64,000 nt of DNA from Nakamurella antarctica (GTDB taxonomy: Bacteria; Actinomycetota; Actinomycetes; Mycobacteriales; Nakamurellaceae). The translations under genes and the position numbers were made by a program. The notes under the pieces were generated by a model, which worked only from the letters and a program-made list of their open reading frames with translations, was not told where the DNA came from and searched no databases. The DNA lies in assembly GCF_003860405.1 (NCBI RefSeq), contig NZ_CP034170.1, positions 2,604,001 to 2,668,000 on the forward strand, given 5' to 3'. Positions 41,412-50,666 of this stretch are shown one piece after another (position 1 is the first letter of the stretch; every line of letters starts with the position of its first letter).

Positions 41412-41449
41412 GCATCCCCTACCGGGAAACCCGAGACTGGGGTTGCTGC
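41412..41449 (-). promoter_or_regulatory. Hairpin at the translation start of the GGDEF-EAL gene
   Basis: Nested stems CCCC/GGGG (41416-41419 with 41439-41442) and CGGG/CCCG (41423-41426 with 41430-41433, three-base loop) fold directly upstream of AGGA and ATG 41400. It could occlude or regulate initiation. It does not look like a known c-di-GMP riboswitch consensus to me. Confidence 0.4.
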
Positions 41450-41697
41450 TCGCACGTGAGCACCAAACTGTTTTCACAGTGACGACCGCAACATCACAGC
41501 AGCGTAACTGCATTAAGCGTCGATAAGTTCACCCGTGGAACAAAAGAATTCATGACGACCTGCTTCCACCCAATCGGGGGACATTTTGTACCCTTTCGAT
41601 CGCGGTCGAAAGAAGAACCGCTGCATATGCGGTGTTTGTCCTGATTCTACCGTTCTGTGTCGCCTCGGGCCACCCATCCGGCCAACTAAAAGCACAA
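41450..41697. other. Gene-free interval upstream of the GGDEF-EAL gene
   Basis: About 250 bases that probably contain the GGDEF-EAL promoter. No gene or recognisable element is visible. Confidence 0.4.
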
Positions 41698-41730
41698 ACG
41701 CCCCCCTTCTGGTCCTTCGAAGGTGGGCGT
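41698..41730 (-). terminator. Terminator downstream of tRNA-Tyr
   Basis: Stem ACGCCC/GGGCGT outside and CCTTC/GAAGG inside, with one mismatch between them and a nine-base loop. On the minus strand it is followed by TTTGTGCTTTT, a U-rich tail, 22 bases past the tRNA 3' end. Confidence 0.8.
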
Positions 41731-41751
41731 CTGGCCTATCGACTACTGGTG

Positions 41752-41832
41752 TGGCAGGTGAGAGATTCGAACTCCCGTAGCTTGCGCGGCTGATTTACAG
41801 TCAGCTCCCTTTGGCCACTCGGGCAACCTGCC
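41752..41832 (-). tRNA. trnY: tRNA-Tyr (GTA)
   Basis: 81 bases with a long variable arm. Acceptor GGCAGGT/ACCTGCC, D arm GCCCGAGTGGCCAAAGGG, anticodon loop CTGTAAA (anticodon GTA), T arm GAGTTCGAATCTC, discriminator A. CCA not encoded. The anticodon is normal, so this is not an amber suppressor. Confidence 0.96.
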
Positions 41833-42053
41833 GTGCTTCTTGCTAGCGCTCTCGCTGCCATGCGGTCGCGCTCGGGAGAATAATACAAGGACGGCGCGCG
41901 CAGAGCCCAATCCGCAGGTCCAACCGGTCGAGCACGGTGCAATGGTGCCTCGCGAGCTCACACCGTGAACAATGAGCTAGGAGCAGCCACCAATGGGCAT
42001 CCGGGCAAGATTCACCGCCAGCGACGCTTCATCATAGGAAAGAGGTAGGGACC

Positions 42054-42545
42054 ATGGCCGATCCGTCATTTGACGTAGTGAGCAAGGTTGAACACCAGGA
42101 GGCCGACAACGCCCTCAACCAGGCGGCTAAGGAACTGTCCCAGCGATTCGATTTCCGCGGGGTCAACGCAAGCATCGTCTGGGCCGGTGACGACGGTGTG
42201 ACCATCACCGCCGACACCCAGGAGCGGTGCGCGGCCGCCATTGAAGTCTTCCGCGAGAAGCTGATCAAGCGTGGAATCTCGATGAAGTCCCTGGAGATTG
42301 ACGAACCGCAATCGTCTGGCAAAATTTTCAAGGTCACCGGAAAAATCGTTGAAGGAATCGCTTCGGACAAGGCGAAGCAAATCGCGAAGTTGATCCGCGA
42401 CGAGGGCCCCAAGGGGATCAAGGCAGAGATCCAGGGCGAGCAGCTGCGCGTCTCGGGTAAGAAGCGCGATGACCTGCAAGAAGTGATCGCGCTGCTGAAG
42501 GGCGCTGACTTCGAGATCGCCTTGCAGTTCACGAACTACCGCTGA
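42054..42545 (+). CDS. yajQ: YajQ-family cyclic-di-GMP/nucleotide-binding protein
   Basis: A 163-residue UPF0234 protein starting [20 protein letters not shown] and ending [11 protein letters not shown], full length. YajQ proteins bind c-di-GMP or nucleotides and in Xanthomonas act as co-activators; their actinobacterial role is unclear. ATG follows AGAGGTAGGG. The gene is five bases upstream of an Lrp regulator and 0.6 kb from the GGDEF-EAL gene, across tRNA-Tyr. Confidence 0.94.
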   Translation: MADPSFDVVSKVEHQEADNALNQAAKELSQRFDFRGVNASIVWAGDDGVTITADTQERCAAAIEVFREKLIKRGISMKSLEIDEPQSSGKIFKVTGKIVEGIASDKAKQIAKLIRDEGPKGIKAEIQGEQLRVSGKKRDDLQEVIALLKGADFEIALQFTNYR

Positions 42546-42550
42546 GCTCC

Positions 42551-43006
42551 GTGCTTATCGACGACATAGACCAGCACATCGTCTCGTGTTTGGTAGTGGA
42601 CGGGCGGGCCTCGTTTCGGGAGATCGGCGAAATTGTCGGTCTCTCGGCGCCTGCCGTCAAACGCCGGGTAGACCGCCTGCAAGCCTCCGGGGTGATCAGC
42701 AGTTTCACCGCACGGCTGGATCAGGGAGCGTTGGGCTGGAATACGCAGGCGTTTGTCAACGTCACGTTTCGCAACAACGTGAGCCCGGCTCGCATGCAAG
42801 AAGCGCTGGCCCCCATTCCGGAAGTGGTTGCTGCCTACACGGTTTCAGGCGACTCGGACTTGGTGGTGCATATTCGAGCGTCAAATATGCAGCATTTTGA
42901 GCAGGCTTTGGAGCGCCTACGCGCGCTTGATTCGGTCGACCGCACCGAATCCACCATTGTGTTGTCGACCCTGATCGACCGGCCTTCCCCGGTGGACAGA
43001 CACTGA
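42551..43006 (+). CDS. Lrp/AsnC-family transcriptional regulator
   Basis: A 151-residue regulator. GTG 42551. The N-terminal HTH is IDQHIVSCLVVDGRASFREI and VGLSAPAVKRRVDRLQASG; the C-terminal RAM domain (YTVSGDSDLVVHIRA) binds an amino acid effector. Its stop and the rarD ATG share one base (TGATG), so it probably controls rarD or the pair senses an amino acid exported by RarD. Confidence 0.92.
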   Translation: MLIDDIDQHIVSCLVVDGRASFREIGEIVGLSAPAVKRRVDRLQASGVISSFTARLDQGALGWNTQAFVNVTFRNNVSPARMQEALAPIPEVVAAYTVSGDSDLVVHIRASNMQHFEQALERLRALDSVDRTESTIVLSTLIDRPSPVDRH

Positions 43007-43914
43007 TGAAACGCGGTGTGTTGTACGGGCTTACGGCCTACGTGCTGTGGGGCGCTTTCCCGTTGTACTTCCCGCTGTTGCAACCGGGTTCGGCCCTCGA
43101 GATCCTCTCGCACCGGGTTGTCTGGTCGTTCGTCACGATGGCGATTGTGCTGCTCGTGGTGCGGCGTTGGCGCACGTTCTCTCAGTTGCCGATCAAGGTG
43201 TGGGCCCAAATCTGCGCCGCCGCAGTATTTATCGCCGCGAACTGGGGTATCTACATCTACGCGGTCAATAACGGGCACGTCGTCGAAGCCGCGCTGGGTT
43301 ACTTCATCAACCCATTGGTGAGCGTCTGCTTGGGGGTGCTGGTGTTGAAGGAGCGGTTGCGCCCCCTGCAGTGGACTGCGCTCGCGGTTGCCGCCAGCGC
43401 CGTTGTTGTCATTGTTGTTGATACTGGACAGATCCCGTGGCTGAGCTTGGGACTGGCGGCATCGTTTGCCACCTATGGACTGATCAAAAAGGTAGTGCCG
43501 CTGCGGGCTACTGAATCGTTGGGCGCCGAGAGCATGGTGCTGATGCCGGTGGCCCTGGGCTACCTCATTTACCTGCAGATCAGCGGCGGATCGAACCTGC
43601 TCACCAACGGTCCGTGGCACGTGGCGCTCCTTGCCTCCGCCGGACTGGTGACGGTAGTTCCACTGGCGGCGTTCGCGATGGCGGCGCCCCGACTCCCCCT
43701 GTCCACCATGGGCTTTTTGCAATATTTGACGCCGGTACTCCAGTTCCTTTTAGGTATCTTGGTGTTCCAGGAGCAGATGCCGCCTGCGCGGTGGATCGGT
43801 TTCATCATCATCTGGTGCGCGTTGGCGCTGTACACCTTTGACGCGCTTCGCGCCCAAAAGCGCGCCCCTAGAAACCGGCAAGCAGTGCGTACTGTGCCCG
43901 CACCTGGGCAGTGA
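43006..43914 (+). CDS. rarD: RarD, EamA/DMT-family transporter
   Basis: A 302-residue permease with ten predicted membrane helices in two EamA repeats. The N-terminus GVLYGLTAYVLWGAFPLYFP is the RarD signature; WGIYIYAVNNGHVVEAALGY and YLTPVLQFLLGI are also conserved. RarD's substrate is not known. Coupled to the Lrp gene; its last 47 bases overlap the convergent lipoprotein gene. Confidence 0.93.
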   Translation: MKRGVLYGLTAYVLWGAFPLYFPLLQPGSALEILSHRVVWSFVTMAIVLLVVRRWRTFSQLPIKVWAQICAAAVFIAANWGIYIYAVNNGHVVEAALGYFINPLVSVCLGVLVLKERLRPLQWTALAVAASAVVVIVVDTGQIPWLSLGLAASFATYGLIKKVVPLRATESLGAESMVLMPVALGYLIYLQISGGSNLLTNGPWHVALLASAGLVTVVPLAAFAMAAPRLPLSTMGFLQYLTPVLQFLLGILVFQEQMPPARWIGFIIIWCALALYTFDALRAQKRAPRNRQAVRTVPAPGQ

Positions 43915-45178
43915 CGTCTTCCACTGTTTCCGCCGCGGCCTCTACCGCGTATCGGCCGCGGGAAAAGACGCAGACGAAGAACGTTCCCGCGCTTCCGGCG
44001 CACTGGACCCCCGGAACGTCGGTGGGCCCCTCGTATTCGGGGGCGGCCGGGTAGTAGGTGCCGTACTCGGACCAAAAAGCGGCCTGCACCACGAGTGCTC
44101 CGGCCGGGTCCGCCGCCCGGTACATGGTGGTGACACCGCGGCTGACGAGGTCGACTCCGGCCGCGGTAAGAGCCTCTTCGTCATCCAGCGGGTTGACGAA
44201 AAAGTGTTTCATCCCTTGGAAATCGAATACTTGGTTCTTGTTGACACTTCCGCCTTCGCTGCTGCCAAGCACGGTGTGCGCCAGCAGCCCTTCTCGGTCC
44301 GCGGGAATCCCCGCGAGATCGACTAGTTGCGTGGGCACAAATACTTCGCTGATCGGTAGCTGCGCGGTCAGCATGGATGCCACCTTTTGCGCCAGCAGTT
44401 CGATGCTGTCCGGAGAGGATCCGCCTGACGATGATGCCCAGACATAATTGACGACGGAACCCCGCGCAACGAACACATCCACCGACTTCGAGGTGGCTTC
44501 TGCCGCCACGCGCGCCGTCACAGCGGCGTTAAAACCGTTCAGCAGCACCACGTCTGCGGAGTCTGCGCCTTTGGCGATACCGATGCTGGCATTCAGATCG
44601 GTGGCCGCCACTACTGCCGCAGCGGGTGTGGCAAAACTCAAAACAGCATTAATGACGCTGTCGCTCCGGCCGCTGGAATCGGCGACGGTCTTCCTGGCGG
44701 AGGAAAACCCGGCGATCATGCCGTGTTTCGCCGCCACCTGCGGCGTGGCGCGCGGCACCAGGATTGCCAGGGCATCCGGGTTTTTGAGAATCGTGGTGGA
44801 CAGCGCTGCGCTGGCGGTCATTTCCGGGAAAACAAAGGTGGGAACAAGCACATAGGCGGCCAGACGAGCTCCCTCGGCGATCCGGCCGGCAGCCTCGCTG
44901 CCTGCGGTTGGCGGCAGCGGTGCTGGAGTTGTGGGGTAGCTGGCATCCGCGACGCTCGACGGCTGCGGATCACTGGCACCAGCGGCGCTGCTCGGGTTGG
45001 CGCTGCTCGGGTTGGAGCTGTATCCGGGAAGGCCCTTGGTGTCAGCGGAAGAAGCCGCACTGATCGGCGCAAAATTAGTGGCCACATTTGTCGCAACCCC
45101 GACATCACCGGTGGAGCAGCTAGCGATCAGCGCACAGAGGCCGATGCCGGCAAGTTTTATCCGCAGATCCCCCGTCAT
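43868..45178 (-). CDS. Secreted lipoprotein, mycobacterial-type conserved family
   Basis: A 436-residue lipoprotein. Signal peptide LAGIGLCALIASC puts the lipidated Cys at about 21; a Ser/Pro/Ala-rich spacer (about 40-95) follows, then a globular domain without recognised motifs except paired cysteines near the end (VQCAGSAGTFFVCVF). I see resemblance to large lipoproteins found in mycobacteria and nocardiae, but no function can be given. The 3' end overlaps rarD by 47 bases tail to tail, and it lies 49 bases from the polyprenyl synthase on the same strand. Confidence 0.8.
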   Translation of the reverse strand: MTGDLRIKLAGIGLCALIASCSTGDVGVATNVATNFAPISAASSADTKGLPGYSSNPSSANPSSAAGASDPQPSSVADASYPTTPAPLPPTAGSEAAGRIAEGARLAAYVLVPTFVFPEMTASAALSTTILKNPDALAILVPRATPQVAAKHGMIAGFSSARKTVADSSGRSDSVINAVLSFATPAAAVVAATDLNASIGIAKGADSADVVLLNGFNAAVTARVAAEATSKSVDVFVARGSVVNYVWASSSGGSSPDSIELLAQKVASMLTAQLPISEVFVPTQLVDLAGIPADREGLLAHTVLGSSEGGSVNKNQVFDFQGMKHFFVNPLDDEEALTAAGVDLVSRGVTTMYRAADPAGALVVQAAFWSEYGTYYPAAPEYEGPTDVPGVQCAGSAGTFFVCVFSRGRYAVEAAAETVEDVTAQVRAQYALLAGF

Positions 45179-45227
45179 GCACCTGACGTTACCGGCGACG
45201 CCGCTGATGGGGGCCCAGAAGCCTTCC

Positions 45228-46220
45228 TCAGCGGGAGCGGGCTACCACGAACTGGGTGAGTGATCCGAGCGCATCCCGGGACGGTGACTGTGGAAGTTCG
45301 CTCAGCGCGGCCGCTGCCTGAGCGGCATACCCGTCGAGCGTAGCGACCGCATGCTTCATCCCATCGGATGCGCGCAGCAGCGAAACAGCTTCCGCCACTT
45401 CACTTTCACTCGTTAACGGGCGGGTTACCAAGTCGATGAGCCGAAGATCGGACCCGCCCTGAATGGTGTACAGCGCAGGCAGCGTTGGGACACCTTCGCG
45501 CAGATCAGTACCGGGGGTTTTGCCGGAATCGGTGGAGGTGATGTCGATAATGTCGTCGGAGATCTGGAACGCCACCCCGACGGCCCGGCCGTACCGGCGC
45601 AGCGAGGCAATCTGATCGTCGGTAGCGCCGGAGAACATCCCCGCATACCGGGCGCACGTGTCGATAAGCGAGGCTGTCTTTTCGTCCAGCACCAGTAGGT
45701 GGTGTTCGATCGGGTCCACACCTTCGGCTGGGCCGATGGTTTCGCGTGTTTGGCCCGTAACGAGTTCGGCGAAGGTATCGGCAATGATGCGGACAGCGTC
45801 GGGGCCAAGGTCGGCTACCAGCCTGGAGGCGCGGGCAAAGAGGAAATCACCCGTCAAGATGGCAACCGAGTTACCCCAACGAGCATTCGCCGAGGTGGCC
45901 CCGCGGCGTACCTCGGCCTCGTCCATCACGTCATCGTGGTACAGGGTCGCAAGATGGATCAGCTCGACAACCGCTGCGGCAGTGGCGACTTCGGGTGCTT
46001 CGGGATGCGGACCGATGCCAGCGGCAACGAGGGTGAACAACGGCCGGAACCGCTTTCCGCCCGCATGCATGAGGTGCAGGGCAGCTTCGGTAACGAACGG
46101 GAAGTCTGAGGCAAGCTCCTGGTCGAGAAGTTTTTCCACCACGGCCAATCCCGTTGCCGCTCGGCCAGCGAGACCTGGATCTGCCAGATCGATGCCTGCA
46201 ATCACACCCGTTGAACTCAC
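45228..46220 (-). CDS. Polyprenyl (probably heptaprenyl-type) diphosphate synthase
   Basis: A trans-isoprenyl diphosphate synthase of 330 residues supplying the menaquinone side chain or another polyprenyl lipid. The first aspartate-rich motif DDVMDEAEVRRG (about residue 96) and second DDIIDITSTD (about 219) with GKRFRP near the N-terminus are all present. Chain length cannot be set from these motifs. In Streptomyces a polyprenyl synthase lies near nuoN; here the catabolic block 46.3-54.2 kb separates them. Start GTG 46220. Confidence 0.9.
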   Translation of the reverse strand: MSSTGVIAGIDLADPGLAGRAATGLAVVEKLLDQELASDFPFVTEAALHLMHAGGKRFRPLFTLVAAGIGPHPEAPEVATAAAVVELIHLATLYHDDVMDEAEVRRGATSANARWGNSVAILTGDFLFARASRLVADLGPDAVRIIADTFAELVTGQTRETIGPAEGVDPIEHHLLVLDEKTASLIDTCARYAGMFSGATDDQIASLRRYGRAVGVAFQISDDIIDITSTDSGKTPGTDLREGVPTLPALYTIQGGSDLRLIDLVTRPLTSESEVAEAVSLLRASDGMKHAVATLDGYAAQAAAALSELPQSPSRDALGSLTQFVVARSR

Positions 46221-46277
46221 CCTTTAAACCCTACGGGAGAAAGCCGTGGGCACGTGATTCTCGTCAGCGGCCCAGGG

Positions 46278-47195
46278 CTACTGTTTGGCCAGTTCGGTGG
46301 CTACCTGGCCGCCCAGCGCCACGTTGCCGCGGTAGACGTCGATGTTGACATCCAAGCTGCGCCCGCCGGTTGCGAGCTGCACGTAGTCGAGCAGGAACGG
46401 GGTCGACGCATTGCCGGTGATGCCTTGTTCAGCTGCCGCAGCAAGGGCTTTCGCCAAAACCTCGCCGTGCACCTTCGGATCCAACTGCTTGTCCTCGTCG
46501 ATCGGGTTGGCCAGCAAAATTGCCGACTCCAGCCCGAGTGCGTTGCGCGCCCGGATGACGTCTGCGGCCTCGGCGGGGGTGTCGACCCGATAACCGATCT
46601 CGTAACCGGAATCACGAACGTAGAAGCCCGGGAAGGTGGTGGTGCGGTAGCCGATGACGCCGATGTTGAGCGTCTCCAGCCGCTCCAACGTCGCTGGAAT
46701 GTCCAAAATCGATTTAACGCCCGCACTAATTACCAAAATCGGCGTGACGGACAGCGCGACGAGGTCGGCGGACTCGTCGAAAGTAGTGGACGCGCCGCGA
46801 TGCACACCGCCAAGGCCGCCGGTGGAGAAGACGGCGATCCCCGCACGGTGCGCGAGCAATGCGGTCGCCGCAACCGTGGTGCCTCCCGAGAGGGTGCGCG
46901 CCATCGCGATCGGCAAGTCGCGGATGCTGATCTTCACGTTGTCTTCTGCAGCAGCGAGGCGCTCGATCTCTGCGGTGGAGAGCCCGATGACGGGGACCCC
47001 GTCAACCACGCCAATGGTGGCAGGCACGACACCCGCCGCACGCAAGGACGCTTCAGCCTCCATCGCCACTTCCAGGTTGCGCGGCTTCGGCAGTCCGTGG
47101 GTAAAGATTGTCGACTCCAACGCGACAACCGGCTGGCCCGCTGCGAGCGCGTCGCGGACCTCTGCGGAAATGGAGACAACCGAACCCTGCGTCAT
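46278..47195 (-). CDS. psuG: Pseudouridine-5'-phosphate glycosidase
   Basis: Splits pseudouridine 5'-phosphate to uracil and ribose 5-phosphate. The 305-residue product starts MTQGSVVSISAEVRDALAAG and has the family segments QPVVALESTIFTHGLP (including the catalytic Glu), GGTTVAATALLAHRAGI, FSTGGLGGVHRGA and SAGVKSILDIPATLE, which includes the active-site Lys region. Length is normal for the stand-alone enzyme. The usual partner kinase PsuK is not in the window. It follows the nucleoside hydrolase by 45 bases. Confidence 0.92.
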   Translation of the reverse strand: MTQGSVVSISAEVRDALAAGQPVVALESTIFTHGLPKPRNLEVAMEAEASLRAAGVVPATIGVVDGVPVIGLSTAEIERLAAAEDNVKISIRDLPIAMARTLSGGTTVAATALLAHRAGIAVFSTGGLGGVHRGASTTFDESADLVALSVTPILVISAGVKSILDIPATLERLETLNIGVIGYRTTTFPGFYVRDSGYEIGYRVDTPAEAADVIRARNALGLESAILLANPIDEDKQLDPKVHGEVLAKALAAAAEQGITGNASTPFLLDYVQLATGGRSLDVNIDVYRGNVALGGQVATELAKQ

Positions 47196-47240
47196 AGGTG
47201 TATTCCCTTGTTGTGTCGTTGAGCCATCAAGAACCGTAAC

Positions 47241-48185
47241 TCAGCCAAGTCTGCCGATCGACTCCACCACAATGTCGAAAAACCTGCTGTGGTCAAGGCC
47301 GGTAGCAACCTGGTGTCGGCAGTCCGGCGCGGCGGGCAGGCGTAAGTCCACCACCGTGCGTCCCATGGTCAGCTCACTCGTGGTGTCCACTGCCACCGGG
47401 GCGCGGACAAGGTTGAACACTGTCGGGTCAATCAGGTAAATCACCGGGCAAAGATCGTGCACCGGGGGCGACTCAAAACCCTGATGCTGAAGATACTGTG
47501 CGCCAAAGTAGTCGAGCAGTTCCACACAGAAATCACCCACCGGCGACGACAAACTGGTCAGCCGATCCAATACTGCGGGGGTGGCGAGCGCCTGATGCGA
47601 CACGTCTAGCCCCATCATCACGATCTTCCAGGGTGCCTCGAAGACTATCCGGGCCGCGTGCGGGTCGACGTAGATATTGAATTCGGCGCTGGCGGTCACG
47701 TTCCCCTGCCCGATCGCGCCGCCCATGATGGCGACCTCGGCGACTCGCTCGGCGATCCTGGGTTCGAGTCGCAGCGCGAGGGCCAAGTTGGTGAGCGCAG
47801 CTGTTGCCACCAGGGTGATCTCACCGGGTTCGCTTGCCATCACCAGGTCGACGATCAGGTGGGCAGCGCTGCGCGGGTCCAGGGAGATGGACGTCTGCGG
47901 GAGGGATGGCCCGTCGAGGCCGCTGTCGCCGTGAATCTCGGGCGCGGCCTGGTGCGGCTTTATCAACGGGCGGGCGGCGCCTTGGGCAAAGCGCACCGCG
48001 TGCATGCCTGCCAACTCCCCCACCCCGAGCGCGTTGCGGGTAACCCGCTCCACCGTTTGATTCCCGCAGACCGTCGTTACCGCAACCACTTCCAGGGCGG
48101 GATGGCCGTGTGCGACGAACATCGCGAACGCGTCGTCGTGCCCCGGGTCGCAGTCCAGAATCACCTTCTTGGGCGTCGCCACCAC
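47241..48185 (-). CDS. Nucleoside hydrolase, IunH/RihA type
   Basis: Hydrolyses ribonucleosides to base and ribose. The 314-residue product has the calcium-binding motif ILDCDPGHDDA (Asp11, Asp13, Asp17, Asp18), TTVCGNQTVERVTRNA, NIYVDPHAARIVF and the C-terminal VHDLCPVIYLID, the full set for the family. Base specificity is unresolved. Divergent from the 2OG oxygenase and co-directional with psuG. Confidence 0.92.
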   Translation of the reverse strand: MVATPKKVILDCDPGHDDAFAMFVAHGHPALEVVAVTTVCGNQTVERVTRNALGVGELAGMHAVRFAQGAARPLIKPHQAAPEIHGDSGLDGPSLPQTSISLDPRSAAHLIVDLVMASEPGEITLVATAALTNLALALRLEPRIAERVAEVAIMGGAIGQGNVTASAEFNIYVDPHAARIVFEAPWKIVMMGLDVSHQALATPAVLDRLTSLSSPVGDFCVELLDYFGAQYLQHQGFESPPVHDLCPVIYLIDPTVFNLVRAPVAVDTTSELTMGRTVVDLRLPAAPDCRHQVATGLDHSRFFDIVVESIGRLG

Positions 48186-48297
48186 GTGTGCTCCTCCTGT
48201 TGTCAGTACAAACTTGAAGTGCCGAGTACATCAGCGATCAATACTGCAGGCTAATCTGCACTTCTATCCAATTTCAGCGGCGAACAAAGGATGCCCC

Positions 48298-49257
48298 GTG
48301 GCCTACGTCCCCGTCATCGATCTCAGCCTTGACGACCTCGAGTTAGCGCCGGTGCTGAGCCAGGTCTGCACCGAAGTCGGCTTTTTTCAGGTGATCAATC
48401 ACGGCATGCCCAGCGCGGTGGAGCAACGCACGTGGTCGGCGCTGACGGCGTTCTTCGATTTGCCCTTGGCGGAGAAGCTGGCCTTGACGCCAGAAAATAT
48501 CGGCGACCCTTACGGGTACATCCCCGTAAGCGCGGAGTCGCTAGCCGCCTCCCTGGGGGTCGAAACCCCGGGCGATGTCAAAGAAAGTATCAACATCGGA
48601 CCGATCGATCCACCGACCCACGAACTCTCCGGCCCCGACGAAGCAATTATCTATACCGAGAACCGTTGGCCGGAGAGTCTTCCCGAACTCAAAGAGACTT
48701 GCCGCGAGTATTACGACGCGATGACGCTACTCAGCGAACGCATCATGCGACTATTTGCGCTGGCGCTGGACTTGCCAGCCGAATACTTCAACCCTCTGAT
48801 TACCCACGCACCCAGCGCCTTGCGCGCCGTCAACTACCCGGCTAACGAGACACCGCTCGCGAAAGGCCAACTCCGCGCGGGCGCCCACACCGATTACGGC
48901 TTGCTCACGATCCTGCATCAGGACACCGTCGGCGGGTTGGAAGTTGTTGACTCGAGCGGTAAGTGGGTTGCGGTCCCGAGCATCGACGGTGCCTACGTGG
49001 TCAACATCGGCGACCTGATGGCCCGCTGGACCAACGACACCTGGCGCTCCACGTTGCACCGCGTCGTCAATCCGGTGGAGGGGGAAGCGTCCGCGGCGCG
49101 CAGGCAAAGCGTGCCCTTCTTCTACAACGCCAACTGGGACGCCATCGTCGAATGCCTCCCGTCATGCTTGCCTCCTGGCGAAAGCCCGAAGTACGAATCA
49201 GCCGTCGCAGGCCCGCATCTGATGACGAAGTTCCACCGCACCGCTACCCCAAGCTGA
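48298..49257 (+). CDS. Isopenicillin-N-synthase-like 2-oxoglutarate/Fe(II) oxygenase
   Basis: A 319-residue non-haem iron oxygenase. GTG 48298 follows AAAGGA. The DIOX_N part begins AYVPVIDLSLDDL and contains GFFQVINHGM. The facial triad is HTDYG (His197, Asp199) and His254 in LHRVV, with the 2OG-binding R-x-S at Arg269. The family covers many substrates, including thymine hydroxylases in eukaryotes. Its place beside a nucleoside hydrolase and an amidohydrolase suggests a nucleobase or an amino compound as substrate; this is inference. Confidence 0.88.
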   Translation: MAYVPVIDLSLDDLELAPVLSQVCTEVGFFQVINHGMPSAVEQRTWSALTAFFDLPLAEKLALTPENIGDPYGYIPVSAESLAASLGVETPGDVKESINIGPIDPPTHELSGPDEAIIYTENRWPESLPELKETCREYYDAMTLLSERIMRLFALALDLPAEYFNPLITHAPSALRAVNYPANETPLAKGQLRAGAHTDYGLLTILHQDTVGGLEVVDSSGKWVAVPSIDGAYVVNIGDLMARWTNDTWRSTLHRVVNPVEGEASAARRQSVPFFYNANWDAIVECLPSCLPPGESPKYESAVAGPHLMTKFHRTATPS

Positions 49258-49373
49258 CGCTCATCGCGCCTCCCGTTACCCAGGACGCGGACCCCGGGGG
49301 TTACGGTGAGGGGCTCAAACCTGTTCTGTACCAATCACGTTCAAAAAATGCCACCTACCCTCAGGAGCACACC

Positions 49374-50666
49374 ATGACCGACGCCGCCACTTCGATTCGG
49401 GTCCCCCGCAATAGCGTCGCCGACGCAGCCCTCCTGGCTGACTTCCTCACGATGTCAGAATTCGGAGCGACCCCCGCGGGCGGGGTCGAGCGGCAGGCGG
49501 CCACAGCGGAGGATGGCCACACCCGCGCGTGGTTTGCGCAATGGCTTACCGCACGCGGCTTCTCGGTCAGCTACGACCGGATCGGCAACATGTTCGGGTT
49601 ATACGAATTTGTGCCGGGTGCGCCATACGTGCTGGCCGGCTCCCACATGGACAGCCAGCCTCGAGGCGGCAAGTATGACGGAGCCTACGGCGTTCTCGCC
49701 GCTGCCCACGCAGCCCAGCGGCTGGTGCAGTACTACTCCACGGGAGCAGCCACCCCCACTTTCAACATCGGAGTCGTGAACTGGTTCAACGAGGAGGGTT
49801 CCCGATTCAAACCGTCCATGATGGGCAGCAGTGTATTCGCCGGCAAAATCGAACTGGAAACCGCACTCTGCGCCACTGATCCGGCGGGAGTAACCGCGCA
49901 GCAAGCTCTGATCGACATCGGTACCATTTCGAGCAATGATGTATTCGGTGCAGGCACCGGCCGATCGGTTGCCTGCTACGCGGAGATCCATATCGAACAG
50001 GGCCGCGAGTTGGACAAGGGCGGAATTACCCTCGGACTAGTCGACAAGACCTGGGCCGCAAACAAATACGAGATCTCCGTCATCGGCGCGCAGGCACACA
50101 CCGGCGCCACCGCCATGGTGGACCGCCAGGACGCGCTGTACGGAGCGGCGCTGGCGGTGGTCGCCGTCCGCGAGCTCGCCGAGCGCTATGGCGAGGATCT
50201 GCACACTTCGTGCGGGCAGCTCACCGTCTACCCGAACTCCCCGGTGGTGGTGGCACGCGAGGTGCACATGCACCTGGACCTTCGCTCCCCTTCCGACACG
50301 CTGCTCGACGAGGCAGACGCAGTGCTGCGGCAGGAGTTTGCGATGATCGAACTGAAGGCTGACGTCCACATCGAACGTCGATACGCCCACACCTGGAAGG
50401 GCCACACCTACCAACCGGAAGGCGTCGAGCTCTCTCGTCAGGTCGCTGCCGATTTGGAGGTGTCGCAGATGCTGGTGCAGACCAGGGCAGGACACGACTC
50501 CACTAACATGAAAGACATTGTGCCGTCGGTGATGTTGTTCATTCCCAGCGTAGACGGGGTCTCCCACGCTGAGAATGAATTCACGAACAACGAGGACCTG
50601 GTCACAGGAGTCGACGTGTTGACAGAAACCCTGGCACGGATGCTCGAAGGCGCACTAAACCCGTAA
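49374..50666 (+). CDS. M20-family Zn amidohydrolase (N-carbamoyl amino acid / allantoate amidohydrolase type)
   Basis: A 430-residue zinc hydrolase. ATG 49374 follows CAGGAG. Zinc ligands: His in GSHMDSQPRGGKYDGAYG (His and Asp), Glu pair in NWFNEEGSRF, and His in EIHIEQGREL, with NKYEISVIGAQAHTG in the dimer domain. Close relatives hydrolyse N-carbamoyl-L-amino acids, beta-ureidopropionate or allantoate. The 3' end overlaps the convergent LeuB-family gene by 12 bases. In a nucleoside block a ureide substrate is reasonable. Confidence 0.88.
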   Translation: MTDAATSIRVPRNSVADAALLADFLTMSEFGATPAGGVERQAATAEDGHTRAWFAQWLTARGFSVSYDRIGNMFGLYEFVPGAPYVLAGSHMDSQPRGGKYDGAYGVLAAAHAAQRLVQYYSTGAATPTFNIGVVNWFNEEGSRFKPSMMGSSVFAGKIELETALCATDPAGVTAQQALIDIGTISSNDVFGAGTGRSVACYAEIHIEQGRELDKGGITLGLVDKTWAANKYEISVIGAQAHTGATAMVDRQDALYGAALAVVAVRELAERYGEDLHTSCGQLTVYPNSPVVVAREVHMHLDLRSPSDTLLDEADAVLRQEFAMIELKADVHIERRYAHTWKGHTYQPEGVELSRQVAADLEVSQMLVQTRAGHDSTNMKDIVPSVMLFIPSVDGVSHAENEFTNNEDLVTGVDVLTETLARMLEGALNP

